Below, piece by piece: positions 22,173 to 35,030 of a stretch of DNA of 64,000 bases. The translations under genes and the position numbers were made by a program. Source of the stretch: Triops longicaudatus. Its lineage: Eukaryota > Arthropoda > Branchiopoda > Notostraca > Triopsidae. The notes under the pieces were generated by a model that made no database searches, was not told where the DNA came from, and was given only the letters and a program-made list of their open reading frames with translations. Location: the NCBI GenBank assembly GCA_022885665.1, contig JAGQDJ010000051.1, positions 677,155 through 741,154 of the forward strand. Direction: 5' to 3'. How positions within the stretch are numbered: the stretch's first letter is position 1; every line of letters starts with the position of its first letter.

Positions 22173-24328
22173 ATGTATCTTGCCAATCACGTGAGTAAAT
22201 TAGCTGGGCAAAGCTTCGAATGCATTTCAAAATGTGCTCTTATCAAGCGTGGTATTAAAAACTCAACCGCTACATTCGCTGCGCAAAAGAAAGGCAAGTA
22301 TTTTGTTACATAACGCCTATTTTGACTTACAGGGTTCATACAGCGTGAGCAAAGCCCATTGCTGATGTACATTCTATGAACACTGCGGAGTGCAAAATTA
22401 TTATTTGCCTGTACCTACTGTATTTTCTGTTTAGCATTGCGTCATTTTATGAAGTAAAATTGTCTTCTAACGTATAGTTATTTCTATACATTAGCCCTTT
22501 GGAAAACATTTAAACCTTCGAAAATCTAATTTATGGCAAAATATTTAGTGACATTCGATTGGACCGATCCTTTGAATCTTGAAAGCCAGTTCACCGAAGA
22601 GGAACGTCTAATTCGGGATACTTTCAGAGCGTACTGCCAAGAATCTCTCCTACCGCGAGTTACCTTAGCCAATAGAAATGAAAGTAAAAATTTAACTAAC
22701 GTTGGATTTGTCTTTCCTTAACGTACTATACTCTCTGTATTCACAGTATTTCACCGTGAAATATTTAACGAAATGGGAGCTTTGGGAGTTTTGGGACCAA
22801 CCATTCAAGGATACGGCTGTGCGGGCGTGTCCTCCGTAGCATACGGCCTTTTAGCCCGCGAAGTGGAAAAAGTTGACTCCTCCTACCGTTCCGCCTTCTC
22901 AGTGCAGTCATCCTTGGTCATGTGGCCCATCTCTGCGTACGGCTCGCCTGAACAAAAGGACCGATTCCTTCCCGGATTAGGTTAATTGAAAGTCTTCGAT
23001 AATCGAAATAATCCTAAATTATGCATAAAATTTCTTGATTTTTATTTGGCATTTTATTTTTGTAGCGAAGGGAGAACTGGTAGGATGTTTTGGTTTGACC
23101 GAACCGAATCATGGCAGTGACCCGGCTGGAATGGAAACGCGGGCCGTGTACAATCCTGCCAGTCGAACCTACACGCTTAACGGAGCCAAAACTTGGATCA
23201 CCAACAGCCCCATTGCCGATGTGTGCTTGGTGTGGGCCAAGTGTAGCACTGATGGTCAGGTGCACGGCTTTTTGATAGAAAGAGGCACTAAAGGTTTGGC
23301 TACCCCGAAAATTGAAGGCAAGTTCTCGTTGCGAGCCTCCGCTACGGGCATGATCATGATGGAAGACGTTGAAATACCGGAAGAAAACATGCTCCCTGGC
23401 GTTGCAGGCCTAAAAGGTTCATTTCAAAAAATTTCTTACCTATTGTTGTGGTATTTTTAATACAAATAACCTTAGTCTTAGTTTACGTTTAATGTTCTTT
23501 AATCTGTTTTTGGTTTTTAATTACCGTAGCTTAATTATTTATTTATGAGTTTATTTTTTAAATCGTTTATCGGTGTCTGTAATGTTTGACTTCTTTATTT
23601 TACCTTTTGGCTATCTCCTTTAATGCTTATGGTTATATTTATTTTGTGGTATGTTAATCTGGTTCATTTAGTCTTTTTTCACGCTTTATTGATTCTATTC
23701 ATTTCTATTTTTTATTGTTCAATTGTTTAAGGTCCTTTCAACTGTCTGACCAATGCTCGCTACGGTATTGCATGGGGAGCCTTGGGAGCCGCCGAGTCTT
23801 GTCTGGCTATTGCTAGGCAATATACGTTGGATAGGAAGCAGTTCGGACGGCCGTTGGCAGCTAATCAGTTGATGCAACTTAAAATGGCCGATATGGTCAC
23901 CGAAATTGCGTTGGGTTTGCAGGGTTGTTTGCACGTAGGAAGACTTAAGGATAAAGGCTTGTAAGTACTTTCCGACAGTCTTTAATTCAGAGAGTCTGTT
24001 CTAGGGTTCATTATTGGAATTTCTAGGGCCGCGCCTGAGATGGTGTCGCTGCTCAAGAGAAATTCTTGCGGAAAGGCTTTAGATATTGCGCGTAAAGCAA
24101 GAGATATGCTGGGAGGTAATGGTATTTCGGACGAGTACCACGTCGTTCGACATGTAATGAATTTGGAAGCCGTTAATACTTATGAAGGTAAATTTCTTTT
24201 TAAAAAAAATATTTAAAGGTGTATTAATTTGTGCGTTTTTGTATTGCTTTTGATTTGCAGGTACGCATGATATCCATGCGCTCATTTTGGGCAGAGGCAT
24301 CACAGGAATTCAAGCGTTTTCTGCTTAA
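22173..24328 (+). CDS. Glutaryl-CoA dehydrogenase, mitochondrial
   Basis: This FAD enzyme of the mitochondrial matrix oxidises and decarboxylates glutaryl-CoA to crotonyl-CoA in lysine and tryptophan breakdown. Exons are 22173-22293, 22549-22683, 22747-22980, 23066-23416, 23732-23960, 24027-24187 and 24261-24328, giving 432 residues (human about 438). The first 40 residues are basic and Ser/Ala-rich with almost no acids, like a mitochondrial targeting peptide. Family hallmarks are FDWTDPL, MGALGVLGPTIQGYGCAG, GCFGLTEPNHGSDP, TWITNSP, GKFSLRASATGMI, ARDMLGGNGISDEYHVVRH and NTYEGTHDIHALILGR. The Glu of YEGT, about residue 410, is the catalytic base position. The first intron uses a GC donor (AAG then GCAAGT), which alone gives the right phase into VTFDW. 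The fourth intron ends in TAAG. Confidence 0.97.
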
Positions 24329-26966
24329 TTTTGTATCAGTGACTTGATTGAGTGCCAATGATATTAATTTCAGACTCGTAATCTCCGGTGCCGGTGCTAG
24401 TTTTGAGTACTGTTTTGGACGATACAATAGTATTTTGATTTAAAGTTTATGAATCTGTATTTTGAAATGAATGATTGTGCGCATATATCAACTAAAAATG
24501 AGACACGTTTTTAATTGTTACCGTCAAATGGGGTAATTCCGAAAAATAGAAAAGGAAAACGAAAAAAGTATATTTTTTTTTTATCCGAACAAGATCTGTG
24601 GATGGTCACTTGTATTTTTGTCGCAATCGTCGGGTATAACTCAAAAGTAACAATAATAGAAATAACATAGGAAGTGATCTAAATTTCGACTATCATTTTT
24701 ATTTATTCGTAAAAACGGTATTAAGTGAGGTAAAGAAAGCAATCCTCCACAGTAGATAACCAAGTATGTTAGTTACATTACGTGCGTAAAAATAAGTTCA
24801 ATAGTCGGTGAAAATTTTATTTATTGCAATTTTCCCAAATCTATTCAAAAGCGGCATTTTGAAAATGTGATCCAAACTCCTGCTACTTGGGGAAGATGAT
24901 GCTAAAGAATTCCCAAACTGAATTAAAAAATGGAAATATACAATTAAAAGTATTTGCAATAAACCGCGAATGTATAAAGTACTCTTTATTAAAAAAAAAC
25001 GGCCCAAACAAAGACGCAAAACGCTAACTGCACGATAGATGTGGGGTTAAAAATCTTCGAAGTGCTTGCCGCGAGACGCATTGGCGCTACTGCAATAGCA
25101 ACAGCCACGGGTTAGCTTATTTCACCACGCTGCCTATAGTCGAAACTTCCTACATGACTACTTTATGATATTTTGGACTTTTCCCACAAATACGTTTATT
25201 CTTTAACACTATCCAAAAAAACTCTGAGAAGCCTCATGCTTAAGCTAAACACCTAAATAAAGAAAGTAATATTAACTTACGCACTTTCTAACAAAAATGG
25301 CTAATTATACATGGGACTTGGAAATTTTCAAATTAAGTAAATGAATAACCACCAAGCACAATGAACACCAACTTTCTAGAAACAGCAGTTAGGAGAAGAG
25401 ATTTCCAAAGAGCTAGGACTAGATAACGACATGTAATGTAACGGTAAAACCGATGTAGAAACGTGTATTTTTCTTAACATACGGCATTTTTGAGCGAGCG
25501 GCATGGGCCCGTAGCTATCAGAACTGGGCAAAATTCATGTAATGAAAACTTTTATTTTTGTCCCCAAAGCCGTTAGTCTACAATAAGACATTTGCTTGGA
25601 TCGATTGTTCACATAGTTTACACTTCACAGGGTAGTATAGTTTTTTGTTAATTTAACCTGAAAAAGGGAAACAACGTCGAGCATGTATCCGATTTCGAAA
25701 TATCGTACGAGTGATACGTGCTTAGATTCTGGTCAAACATTGTAATTCCCTAGACGAAAAGATCATCGGTAATACACGGCGAGAGGCAGAGGGACTAATA
25801 TTCTCGTAATAATAATAGTAATAATGATAAAAATAATTTGATCCTTCCCATTTTTAAGAATATGGTACTACATTTGTAATAAGGAGGCTAACTTTTTCTT
25901 GTTAATACAAAAGATGCGTGAGATAAAGCCATTTTTGACAAGCTACATAAGATAGCCTGTTCAAACTAAAATTACTACATAAAAGCTAGTTTTTATCGTA
26001 GATAGGCGCTGAATTTGCTCAATTTAGATCTCGAAGCTTATTCTTTCTCATAAAAGCCGATATCACAAAGCGAGCTCAGCTATCTGATAAAATCTTGCGT
26101 AAAAAAAGCTAGTGAAACTTAAGCTTTTCCTTTCAAATCTTGGATTCTGTGACAGAAACGAGATTTGTGTGTAGAATAGAGATACTGAACCTGAGTTGAA
26201 TGGTCTGTCCTTGTTCTACTTTAGGCAATTCGAGATATAGCGTGTGATCGTTCACGTGCGAAAGGACTGTTTACGAAATCATGAAGAAATTCTAACATGT
26301 CTGACCCACCGTGTTAGGCGGACAGGATCCTTGCACTCAATGGCATTGATCTTGACATAGGCCACTAGAATGACTCGTGTTGCTACGTTGTTCCTAACGT
26401 ATCTCCTCCTCTGACTCTGATTTCGTTATTCAGCTAAGAGTAATAGTGAGTTACATCCACGAAGAAACACACACAAAAGTTTAGTTTACAAATATTCATA
26501 TTTCTTTCTTTCCAGCTTAGATTTTGGAGGTAGGAATTTTGGCGAATAGAGATCATTTATACATAACAACACAAAGTTCATTGGGATATAATTGTTGAAG
26601 AGTTAAAGCTTTAAGAAACAAAGTAACAATCCACCTTTCTCCTAGGACTTGAAAATGATTTTCTAGATTGATCTAATTCAAAATTGACTTAATGTACTAC
26701 TGAGTAAACGGTTGTTGCACTTTTACAATGTTACCTGACTGTAAGCTTTTCACGGTTTTATTTGACCTATTATAACAAAAATCAAGCGCCGTAAAGCAAA
26801 AAGGCTCGAAGAACACGAAAAGAGTAGGATACACACCAGCGCGTCTTAACGGGTTAAACGAGGCCGGGTGAAATGCAGTTCAACCGGCGACTTTTTTTCA
26901 TTTATATTGCAAGACGCCCTTACGAGACGAGGTATGGATGTTTTCGTACTCGTTTTTTCCTTATTC
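24329..26966. other. Intergenic region, no gene seen
   Basis: GCDH and the zinc-finger gene face each other across this AT-rich interval. A candidate AATAAA lies at 24958-24963, rather far (630 bp) from the GCDH stop. Open frames are short and unrecognised. No tRNA or clear transposon ends were seen. Confidence 0.55.
26757..26762 (-). terminator. Poly(A) signal of zinc-finger gene
   Basis: TTTATT on plus reads AATAAA on the minus strand, about 205 bp after the proposed stop of the Gfi1-like gene. It supports that stop being the true end of the protein rather than an intron donor. Confidence 0.4.
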
Positions 26967-27595
26967 TTACCGTGGAAGTGGAACTTTATTATGTCTGCGG
27001 CGATGAGTGGCCAAATTAGAAGACTGGCTAAAAGATTTCCCGCAAACTGAGCATAAGTACGGTCTCTCTCCTGCGTACCCAAATCCAATTAAATTCAATT
27101 AAATTCCTACATACCTTTGGGAAATAGTCAGTTTAATACCTGTGTGAACAAACATATGCTTCTTGAGATCAGACTTCTGGTAAAATCGCTTATTGCATAC
27201 AACACAAGGAAAGGGTCGTCTACCGGAATGGATAAGTTGATGAGTAGCCAGAGTTGAACTTCTGCAAAAGCTTTTGCCGCATTGCGAGCACTAGAACAAC
27301 ACAAACACATTTAACACTTGTATAAAACAGAACGAGGAACATAATATATTTTTACCATAAGCTGTTTCAAGCTTTGCCTTGAACTTTTCAAAGAAAAACT
27401 GAAGGGCCCATTGTTCCACCTGCCCCGCGTGGTGGTCTCTTGCACAACACCATAACCGGAAGCACGTGCCCAGTCAAGAAAATGGAACAACTGGACATGT
27501 GCTTGTAACAGTGACCGTGATGTCGTTCTTACGCCACACGTTAAACAGCCATATGTTGCGTGAGGTCGATATAGCATGTTCGTGCTTGGTGCCAT
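26967..27595 (-). CDS. Short Gfi1/senseless-like C2H2 zinc-finger protein
   Basis: This is probably a DNA-binding transcription factor. Minus-strand exons are 27595-27356, 27290-27140 and 27070-26967; the phases join to 164 residues. A first finger (YGCLTCGV, His-x4-His) has the Cys-x2-Cys-x12-His-x4-His spacing of Gfi1 finger 1. An unstructured segment without Cys-His pairs follows. Three linked fingers come next: CSQCGKSFCRSSTLATH, CVVCNKRFYQKSDLKKH and CSVCGKSFSQSSNLATH, matching Gfi1 fingers 3, 4 and 5. Fingers 2 and 6 are absent. The protein ends NKVPLPR. The last codons before TAA also form CG/GTAAGA, so an unseen further exon is possible, but a poly(A) signal 205 bp on favours the stop. 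An upstream 5' exon could also have been missed. Confidence 0.75.
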
Positions 27596-30254
27596 AGGTA
27601 CAGCTACAATACGAACTATGAACTAACCCTTTTCGAATATGTTCATGTCATATATACCCCGACAATTTCCCAAAGGAAAACCGACCTGTCAGCTTGAATA
27701 TTGTCTAAAAGTAGAGCTTACCTAACGACCTGTACAATTCAAATTAACACCTTAATTATGAACACTTCAATTTAGGATCATTGGCACTGAAGCGTCGCCC
27801 AGTAAAGGTTCAGGCTTCCTTCGAGATAAACCCTCTTACCACGTGAAAAAGACCCTTACTCGGGGAAATGCTCTTTACCGAAGGACTCTAGTAATCTCTT
27901 GTACCGATTTAAATTCTGCCACATAAGTGAAGGTTAAGTGATAAAGATATCAGTTGTAGAAACGTAGTTCTATTCTCGCAAAGATGACACAGTCCAAGGT
28001 AAAAGGTGTATTGCTCTGTAATATTACATCTGTAAAGTGAAAATGGCAAGTGATCTTGTTACAGGACACAGACCCCAGGTTCACCCACCTACACGCAAAC
28101 GGCATACGCGTTTCACGTGTCTGCGTGTGGTCGATAAATGCTTTAAAAAAGAATCGGGGAAAACCAGCTTGTTGCCCCGCCAGCATTCGGAAAAAAAGGA
28201 AACCTTCCTGAATTTGAATGCACAGCTAGTTTTTCGGACAAACCATTATGCACGGTCAAAGCTTTTGCCCAGCACTCGACTATTTGCGAAATGAATCCTT
28301 GAAATTTGGTTAGGGAAAACCCTAATTTCCGTGACCCTCGCTCATGATTAGTAACTGTTTTTTTTTAAATAATGCATTATATTGAAAAGTTTTTTTGAAT
28401 TATAATTGGTATAGTATAGTTTGTGTAATTGATACGAGTATTTGCATTTCGAAATGTTTTTTAAATTTCATTTAGTTGTAAATTTCATGACTTCGCGCGG
28501 ATATTGTTAATGCGAATTGCTGTATATTTTAAGAAAATTATGTTTCACCGTTCGTTTCATCGTTGTTTATTATTGTACTCTTGATTTAGCACTGTGTAAT
28601 CCGGTTCATCGGTTGTACTTCTCATTTATTTTATTTTTGTTCAATGTTACCGCCCCCTGTACCGAATGGAGTTATGGGGGTTTAACCCCCCGAAACATTA
28701 ACTTTATAATGGTAAACATAGGCGACTACAAAGTGTAAAATAAATGCATACGGGAAAATAACCCCCCCCCCCCCCAAACTCTCTCCCCCCCCCTACCCCG
28801 AACCAAAATCCTGGGTACGGTCCTGATTGTTACATTTCTTAATAAAGTTGTTATAAAATTCCTGTTAAAACTAAGTTAATCTTCTGAGATTTGTTCTTGC
28901 TCACATATTCTCGTATACAAAAATAAAATTTAAATATCTTCAGTAATGAACAATCTAGTTAACTTCTCTGTTTCGTTTTCTTGCTGTGACGAAGATTATT
29001 AAATTCTATTGCGGTAAAATTACTCATAGTTTTTCGAAATATGTTAAAGGCACGAAAAACATGCTCGATTTCGGGTGTCAGGAACGTTGACGGAAGTCAG
29101 ACTTCAGCGAAATTCATTTTCACAGTTAAATTTTTTCGTTGCTCATTGTTATGCATCATTTTTGCACTTTCAATACCTGAAGCTTTTAATGACTACCTAA
29201 ACGGCGTGGGCTAAAGAGTCTCATTTTATATCACGAGTTTTTCGTTACCTTAACGATTTTTTCGCTGATAGTAACTCCTAGACGCCATTAAATTATGCAA
29301 AGCCAAGCTGGCAAATACTTAACGCACATAAAAAGTCGGTATAGAGATTAGTCAGTCGCGGCCTTCATGAAGATTCCGCTTGCAGTCTCGGGACACAGGA
29401 TTGAGAATCCGAATCAGATTCAAGAAAGCCTTGAGCTTTTCATATAAAAAAATCGGTTTACCTCAAATATAATACGCATGACATACTGAATACGTTGGAA
29501 AACGATGCTTTTTGCGCTCTTGTACTGTCTTCCGAGTACATCTGCGTGCGAAACTTTCGAGTAAGTATGCTAAAAAAAAAATGGATCGTCGCAATTAGAA
29601 AAACTGCGATGTTATACAATCCAACAATAACAAGAACCGTGAAAGTTATTTATACGTGTTTGTTTACTGCTTTTTAAGCAGGCTTGCATAGCTAAGCTAA
29701 CAAAAAAGGGTTTCGATTCAATCCAGGTCAGGAAATGTCTGGCTACGAAGTACACAAACAACTCCATAAAAAGCGGTTGAGTATCAGATTTTGGCCCCAA
29801 AGTGGTAAACAACTTTGTGTAACACGTGGGCACACAGTGGACGTTGCTCAGCCCTCTCTTTTTAACTCGTACATCTAAACACGTAAGAAACAACAACGAG
29901 AAGTCACGGTCCAAACCTCAAACCTGTTTTCTCGTTTTTTTAAGCAGAGCTTGGGTGCAAAGGGGCCCGCATTAGTGACGTAAGGATTCACGTTCTCTCT
30001 GAATGCTCTCTAGACTCTATCCTGTCGAAAACGGCACAAACAACATGACCCTCAAATGATAAGGCGCCGGGGACAACACACTCACAAAAAAGCGCGTAGC
30101 CAGGAAACCCACTATATAAGGCAACGACAGGAGGCTCGTTCCTCAATTCAGATTCCAGCTCTGACCAAAGCGTACCTTCCAAAACGTAAATACCTTTCCA
30201 TTTCCAACTTGATACATTCCCATTAAGTGCCTTAATTACCAAGTGTGTACAACC
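27596..30254. other. Intergenic region upstream of G6PC
   Basis: The zinc-finger gene and glucose-6-phosphatase diverge from this interval. It contains the dispersed repeat at 28640-28830 and a strongly AT-rich stretch around 28340-28560. Open frames such as 29988-30272 (-) and 29612-29914 (-) have no recognisable domains and no supporting splice context. Confidence 0.55.
28640..28830 (-). repeat. G-run dispersed repeat, copy 2, with C-tracts
   Basis: On the minus strand this reads through GACCGTACCCAGGATTTTGG, two G-runs and GTAGTCGCCTATGTTTACC to GGGGGGTTAAACCCCC, matching the copy at 16425-16520. On plus the runs are C14 at 28762-28775 and C9 at 28785-28793. The class of element is unknown. 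Confidence 0.6.
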
Positions 30255-31785
30255 ATGCAAGGCGCAACGCAATACGATTTCTTGTACACAGGTGGAATTT
30301 CCGTCATTAGTAGTCTGCAGTCAGCGTAAGCAGTTAGACATTTGTTCAACAGTCGAAGACGTTTAACACATTTCGGTTGTGATTTTATCCGATAGATTCC
30401 CTGACAGCGAGTCATTCTTTGTCGGCGTTTCCCAAGTTGCTGATCCTCGTTATGTCTTCACGTTTTACTTTCCGTTGGTATTTGCCCTCCACTGGGCCCT
30501 GGGTGCTAAATTATTAGGCACGCTTATTGTAGCTGAATGGATGAACCAAGTGTTAAAATGGTAAGTTTTCTTATTGTGCATTGCTACTTCTTTGTGCTAC
30601 AAACCTTCATGTTACGCGGAATTGTGAAGTATTCTACCGCGTAAATGGAAACTGGGGCACGACGCATTACTAATTCTGCGTTATCTCTTTTGGGTAAATT
30701 TAGGGTTATGCGTGGTGAACGTCCCTATTGGTGGGTTCACGAAACCGACTCTTATAACACCTCTCGAGTTCCTGACCTTCTGCAGTATTCCGCGACTTGT
30801 GAAACAGGTCCCGGAATGCCTTCGGGTCATTCCATGGTTATGTCATCTGTGTGGTACGTCATCGTTCACAGTGCCATCGAACGCCTAGTCAAACCCTCCC
30901 AGAAACTTAGGTAGGTCAATTTCGCAAAGTTTTGCCAGAACTGTATTCTAAAAGGATATTTTAAGTATTGTGCATTAATACTATTTTCATTGTTGCAACG
31001 TGTAGCGCGGCGCAGAAGCAGTTCACCATTCAAGGTCTGTGGACAGCTTACGCGGTGTTCCTTGCCCTAGTAGTCTTGTCAAGGATGTATATCGCTGCGC
31101 ACTTCCCTCATCAGTGTGCCCTTGGCCTTTTACTTGGTAAGCAACAGAATATATCAATACTTTAAAACAGCATAAAATGCTTAATGACTCTTTTCTCTGA
31201 ACAGGTGTCTGCGTAGCGCGCGCAGTGTACGGCTCTTCGAAATGGCTCAACATGAGCCGTACGCAATGGCTTGTCCTTTCCAGCTTTATTTTGGGATCAG
31301 CTGTAGCAACGTACTGGCTTTTGCTCGTTTCTGGCGGAGATCCGGCCTGGTCCATCCGACGTGCGTTCAAATGGTGTGCGAAACGCGAAAACATCCACGT
31401 GGACACCACACCCTTTTACTCCATGGTTCGTTACAGCGGCTCCGTATTGGGTCTCGGCTTAGGTTTGACGTCCAGGTAATGAATTATAATGAAAATTTCT
31501 ATAACTATCCATGTAAACGTGAACGATTTCTATAGATATTTCCACAAAACGGATCGCACCAGTTTCAAGCCCGGAATGGTTGCCGCCATGGCGTTGGTAT
31601 CGATACTTTTGGGTAATTTGGCCGACACAGTTCACACGATCATTCCCAAAGGCCGGGAATCCGTATTTTACGGCTCGGAATTGCTGCTGAACGCATTGTT
31701 GCCCTACGTTGTCATTGCCATTGTGCCTTACGTCATTCAAGGAAGTTCCAGAGGAGCTCAGCGTTTAAGACCGAAGAAACACTGA
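30255..31785 (+). CDS. Glucose-6-phosphatase catalytic subunit
   Basis: This endoplasmic-reticulum membrane enzyme hydrolyses glucose-6-phosphate as the last step of gluconeogenesis and glycogenolysis. Exons are 30255-30325, 30396-30560, 30704-30910, 31006-31136, 31205-31475 and 31536-31785, giving 364 residues (human 357). The PAP2-type phosphatase signature is intact: K78-x6-R85-P86 (in KWVMRGERPYWW), PSGH with His121, and SRMYIAAHFPH with Arg174 and His180. CETGPGMPSGHSM and IDTTPF-like VDTTPF are also typical. Many hydrophobic segments fit the multi-pass topology. The C-terminus RPKKH is basic and resembles, but does not exactly match, a KKxx retrieval signal. All introns are under 150 bp. 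I cannot tell which member of the G6PC1/2/3 group it is closest to. Confidence 0.96.
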
Positions 31786-31987
31786 ACATTCCTTCGCGTC
31801 CGCCATGTCTAGGTGTCTCATTCCTGTACATATTGTGATATATTTTCATGTTTATCGCGAGACGAAACTGTAATAGCTCAGGAATTGTGTTGTCACACGA
31901 TCATCCAAATCTATCCAAATGCGTAAAAGTATGCACAAAAAAGAGAAGAATATGACAAAGATATCGCGCATTTTGTCCAAATTTGGC

Positions 31988-32009
31988 AATAAATGTTTTC
32001 AGTAATAAA
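31988..32009 (+). terminator. Poly(A) signals of glucose-6-phosphatase
   Basis: Two AATAAA hexamers, at 31988-31993 and 32004-32009, lie about 200 bp after the stop codon. Confidence 0.6.
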
Positions 32010-33609
32010 CCAGTGCTTATGTTATTATACATTCTACAAAATCTTGAAAGTTTTTAACGCAATTCTTCACCAAATGAGTAAAAAATGCTTAAAGACGAGT
32101 CGACGTTTTCGTTCTGTCGTTCCCGAGATACACTGCACAACACATTCTCCAAGGAAAAATTGACCGCGATATGTATGATAACAAGGTTGAGAGACCGACG
32201 TCGATCAATTTTCACTTCTTGGAGGCATGTTCACCCGGAATGCTGTTTTGTAAAGCAAAACTAGTAATATTAGAGAATGGGGTGAATTTAGGAAAAATGG
32301 CGTTTCAAACCTATAAAAACTCAATTCCAATTAGTACAAAATCGAATGACGTTCACAAGATATCGTTACGAAGTAGCGAAATCTTGCAAAATCACTACAC
32401 AACCTCAAATCTCGTTTTAAACTGGCAAAAATTTTCAGAATTGTTGGAAACTCGAGTTTTGCAAGTTTTGAGATTTTTTAGCGAAATTTTGCGAGTTTTT
32501 ACACAAATTTTACAATTTGCCACGAAATTTTGCGCGGCTTTATCAAAGTTCGAAAGTACGAAAGCAAGAAAAAAGACCAAACCTTTAACTTACTACGTCA
32601 GAGTAAAAACAGTCAAGTTCTCGATGTCTACTGTGTATCTACTAGTAATTTCTATATTTCTGCAATTTAGTTTCTCAAAAACTATGTATTTTTCCCATCC
32701 AATATTTGCAGTTAATTTTTACGAACCGCATCTTCTAGAATAAGGAGTTTTGCCTGTGCAACTTCACCATTCCAAACGATTGTCATTTTACGAGGGCATT
32801 TTACTTTGCAATGCATCACATAAACTTTAGCCAGAGGGCGCATCGGTTTGATTACTGGGACGAGCAGTTGGTGGAAACAAGCAACGTTAAGCGAAAAGTA
32901 CCGAGTAGAGCGAGGATATCGCTGTCAAACGTCAACTTTGCTTTGGAACCTTCCTTTGGGCGAAGCAACAGTCTAAGTTCCTTAAGACTACGGGGTACCT
33001 GAGCTGGGAACGGCGCAACCCTACAGGCGTCTTTGCAAGCACAATGCATTTTTTCCATTGCTTCCCCACGCCATCTAATCTTTTTACGTCACGAGAACGA
33101 AAATTGGCAGTAATTATTCAGGTCATATCTCAAAAACTAACTCTCGGATTATAACCCTGTTTTCTCAGAAAATTCATGTAGAAAATAACCTACTGACTGT
33201 CCAGGCCTGACTTTTGAAATTATTTTTTCCTCCCATAGGTAAAAAATGTGGTCCTTATTTGCAAATTTCGAACGCGACAGTTTGAGAAAATCATTTCGAC
33301 ACTCAATTAGACTTAATCATTTAATCCTCCGTATCATTACTGTCGAAAAAAAAATCCAAAATAACTAAAGAACTTTACGCTATGACCTGAATAGTTTTGG
33401 TCCATTACCGAAAAATCGTAGACGAAAAGTAGCTGTTACCCAGCTTAGTAACAATTTCGACTATGACTGGAAGGGCATTGTTCATAGAACCAGTTTTCAA
33501 TAGTTTTTAATTCCGATTTTCCTTGTGAACGGCTTCATTACCCAAATGTTGAAGAATTTTAACAAAATGTAAGGAATTTATCCAATTTTCAGAAGCACTG
33601 AATACTAGG

Positions 33610-33860
33610 TTGAGATTTGGTTAGCTTAAATTAAGTTAGGTTTGCCTAATTCAAAGTTAAGTTGGGTAAACTAAGTTATTTTAGCCTTGTTTAAAGTTAC
33701 AATAAGTTGAATAAAGTTACGTTAGCCATATTTAAGGTTAAGTTAGCTTCAAATGTTTCCCTTGTCTAATTTAATATTAGGTTAGTTTAATTTCAGTTAA
33801 TTCTGTTTAACTTAAGGTTAGATTTCCTTAAACTATGTTAGGTTTATCGCAATCAAGGTT
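33610..33860 (+). repeat. Degenerate TTAGGTTA-type minisatellite, block 1
   Basis: Strings such as AAGTTAGG, AAGGTTAAGTTAG, ATTAGGTTAG, AAGGTTAGA and ATGTTAGG recur about every 20 bp. No two units are identical. The core resembles the arthropod telomere unit TTAGG but is not a clean telomeric array. Confidence 0.6.
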
Positions 33861-34789
33861 AGAGGAGGGATGGGACAGTGTGGACGCTTCTCTGTATTTG
33901 ATTTTTCTCCTCACGTGCAAACAAAATTCCAGCCCAAAGTTACGTGCATTCGATGTCGTAGTATCCTGGCTATCAAATGAGGCACATGTGTGTCCCAAAT
34001 GGATGAAAAATAAAAGCAGACGACCATTAAAACTAGAGGCTCTTCCTACCGTACAAAATGAAATGCCAGTTAAACAATCTGGACTAGGGGGTGGAACAAA
34101 ATGTCTATGTGTTTTGCAATAAGTATAATAGTCGATTGACCTCTTATTAAAAGTGCATTATGGAGATAAAATATCATAATAAAAACTTACAGTAACACTC
34201 CCTGTCAATATTGGAAACTTTCAAGTACAGACTTGTTCAAAAAGATGCATGACTTTGACCAAATGATTAATGACTCAAAGAAAAGGGAGCGTTGTAAGGG
34301 AGTCCGCGATTTTCTTCTACTACGTTTTTGTCTGTGGGAGTGGTCAAGTAGTAGGCATTTTGAATTGTGGGTAGGGCGCAGCGCTGTTAAGTGGGTTCAA
34401 CCTCATGGTAAAAATGGCTCAGTCCTAAGCGTACTAATCCATCACTTTGGAGTTCTAAATCTACAAAATCAGTAGAGTGAATTTGTAGCGCGTCTTTGGA
34501 ACGAAATGAAGTTAAAAACCTCTATACAAAAGTATTTTTGCTATTTTGTATAGATATATTGAGCGGTACAACGAAATTACTAAGACCCCTTTCTTACAAA
34601 ACGTTCAACGAAATCAGTTTTTATTTTTACTCGTATACCCTGTGCTCTTTTTTGACTAAACTTCTTCCTTTCGCATTCGTTGTGGCGAATAAGTGTGTAA
34701 TTTTTTACCAGTCCCAAAATATTTGTAGTTCAGTAGTAATGATTTGTGTACTGTTTGTCCGACGTGTCAATCGTCCCGTCCTTCTAGTT

Positions 34790-34990
34790 TGAACAAAATT
34801 AAGTTAGTTTCGTCCAATTTAAGACTTGGTTGATAAAATTAAACTAGCTTAGCCTATTTTAATGTTAAAAGGAGTAACATTATTTTTGCTAGTCTGGTTT
34901 TAAGGTTCGGCTAGCTTAAATTTTCGTTAGGTTTGGACAATTTTATGTCAGGTTAACCTACGTTTTGGTTCGTACAGTTTAATCCAACTT
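34790..34990 (+). repeat. Degenerate TTAGGTTA-type minisatellite, block 2
   Basis: Here the units read AAGTTAGTTT, AACTAGCTTAG, AAGGTTCGGCTAGC, CGTTAGGTTT and CAGGTTAACC, with AATTT spacers, in the same style and orientation as block 1. It is older or more degraded. Confidence 0.5.
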
Positions 34991-35030
34991 GCCTTATGAA
35001 CAGTTCTATTATCCAAATTTGAAATTACCC

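Noticed and set aside
32171..32743. 190-codon open frame on plus
   Set aside because: Composition follows AAATTTTGC-type AT-rich repeat sequence; no domain, no good start context and no splice partners.
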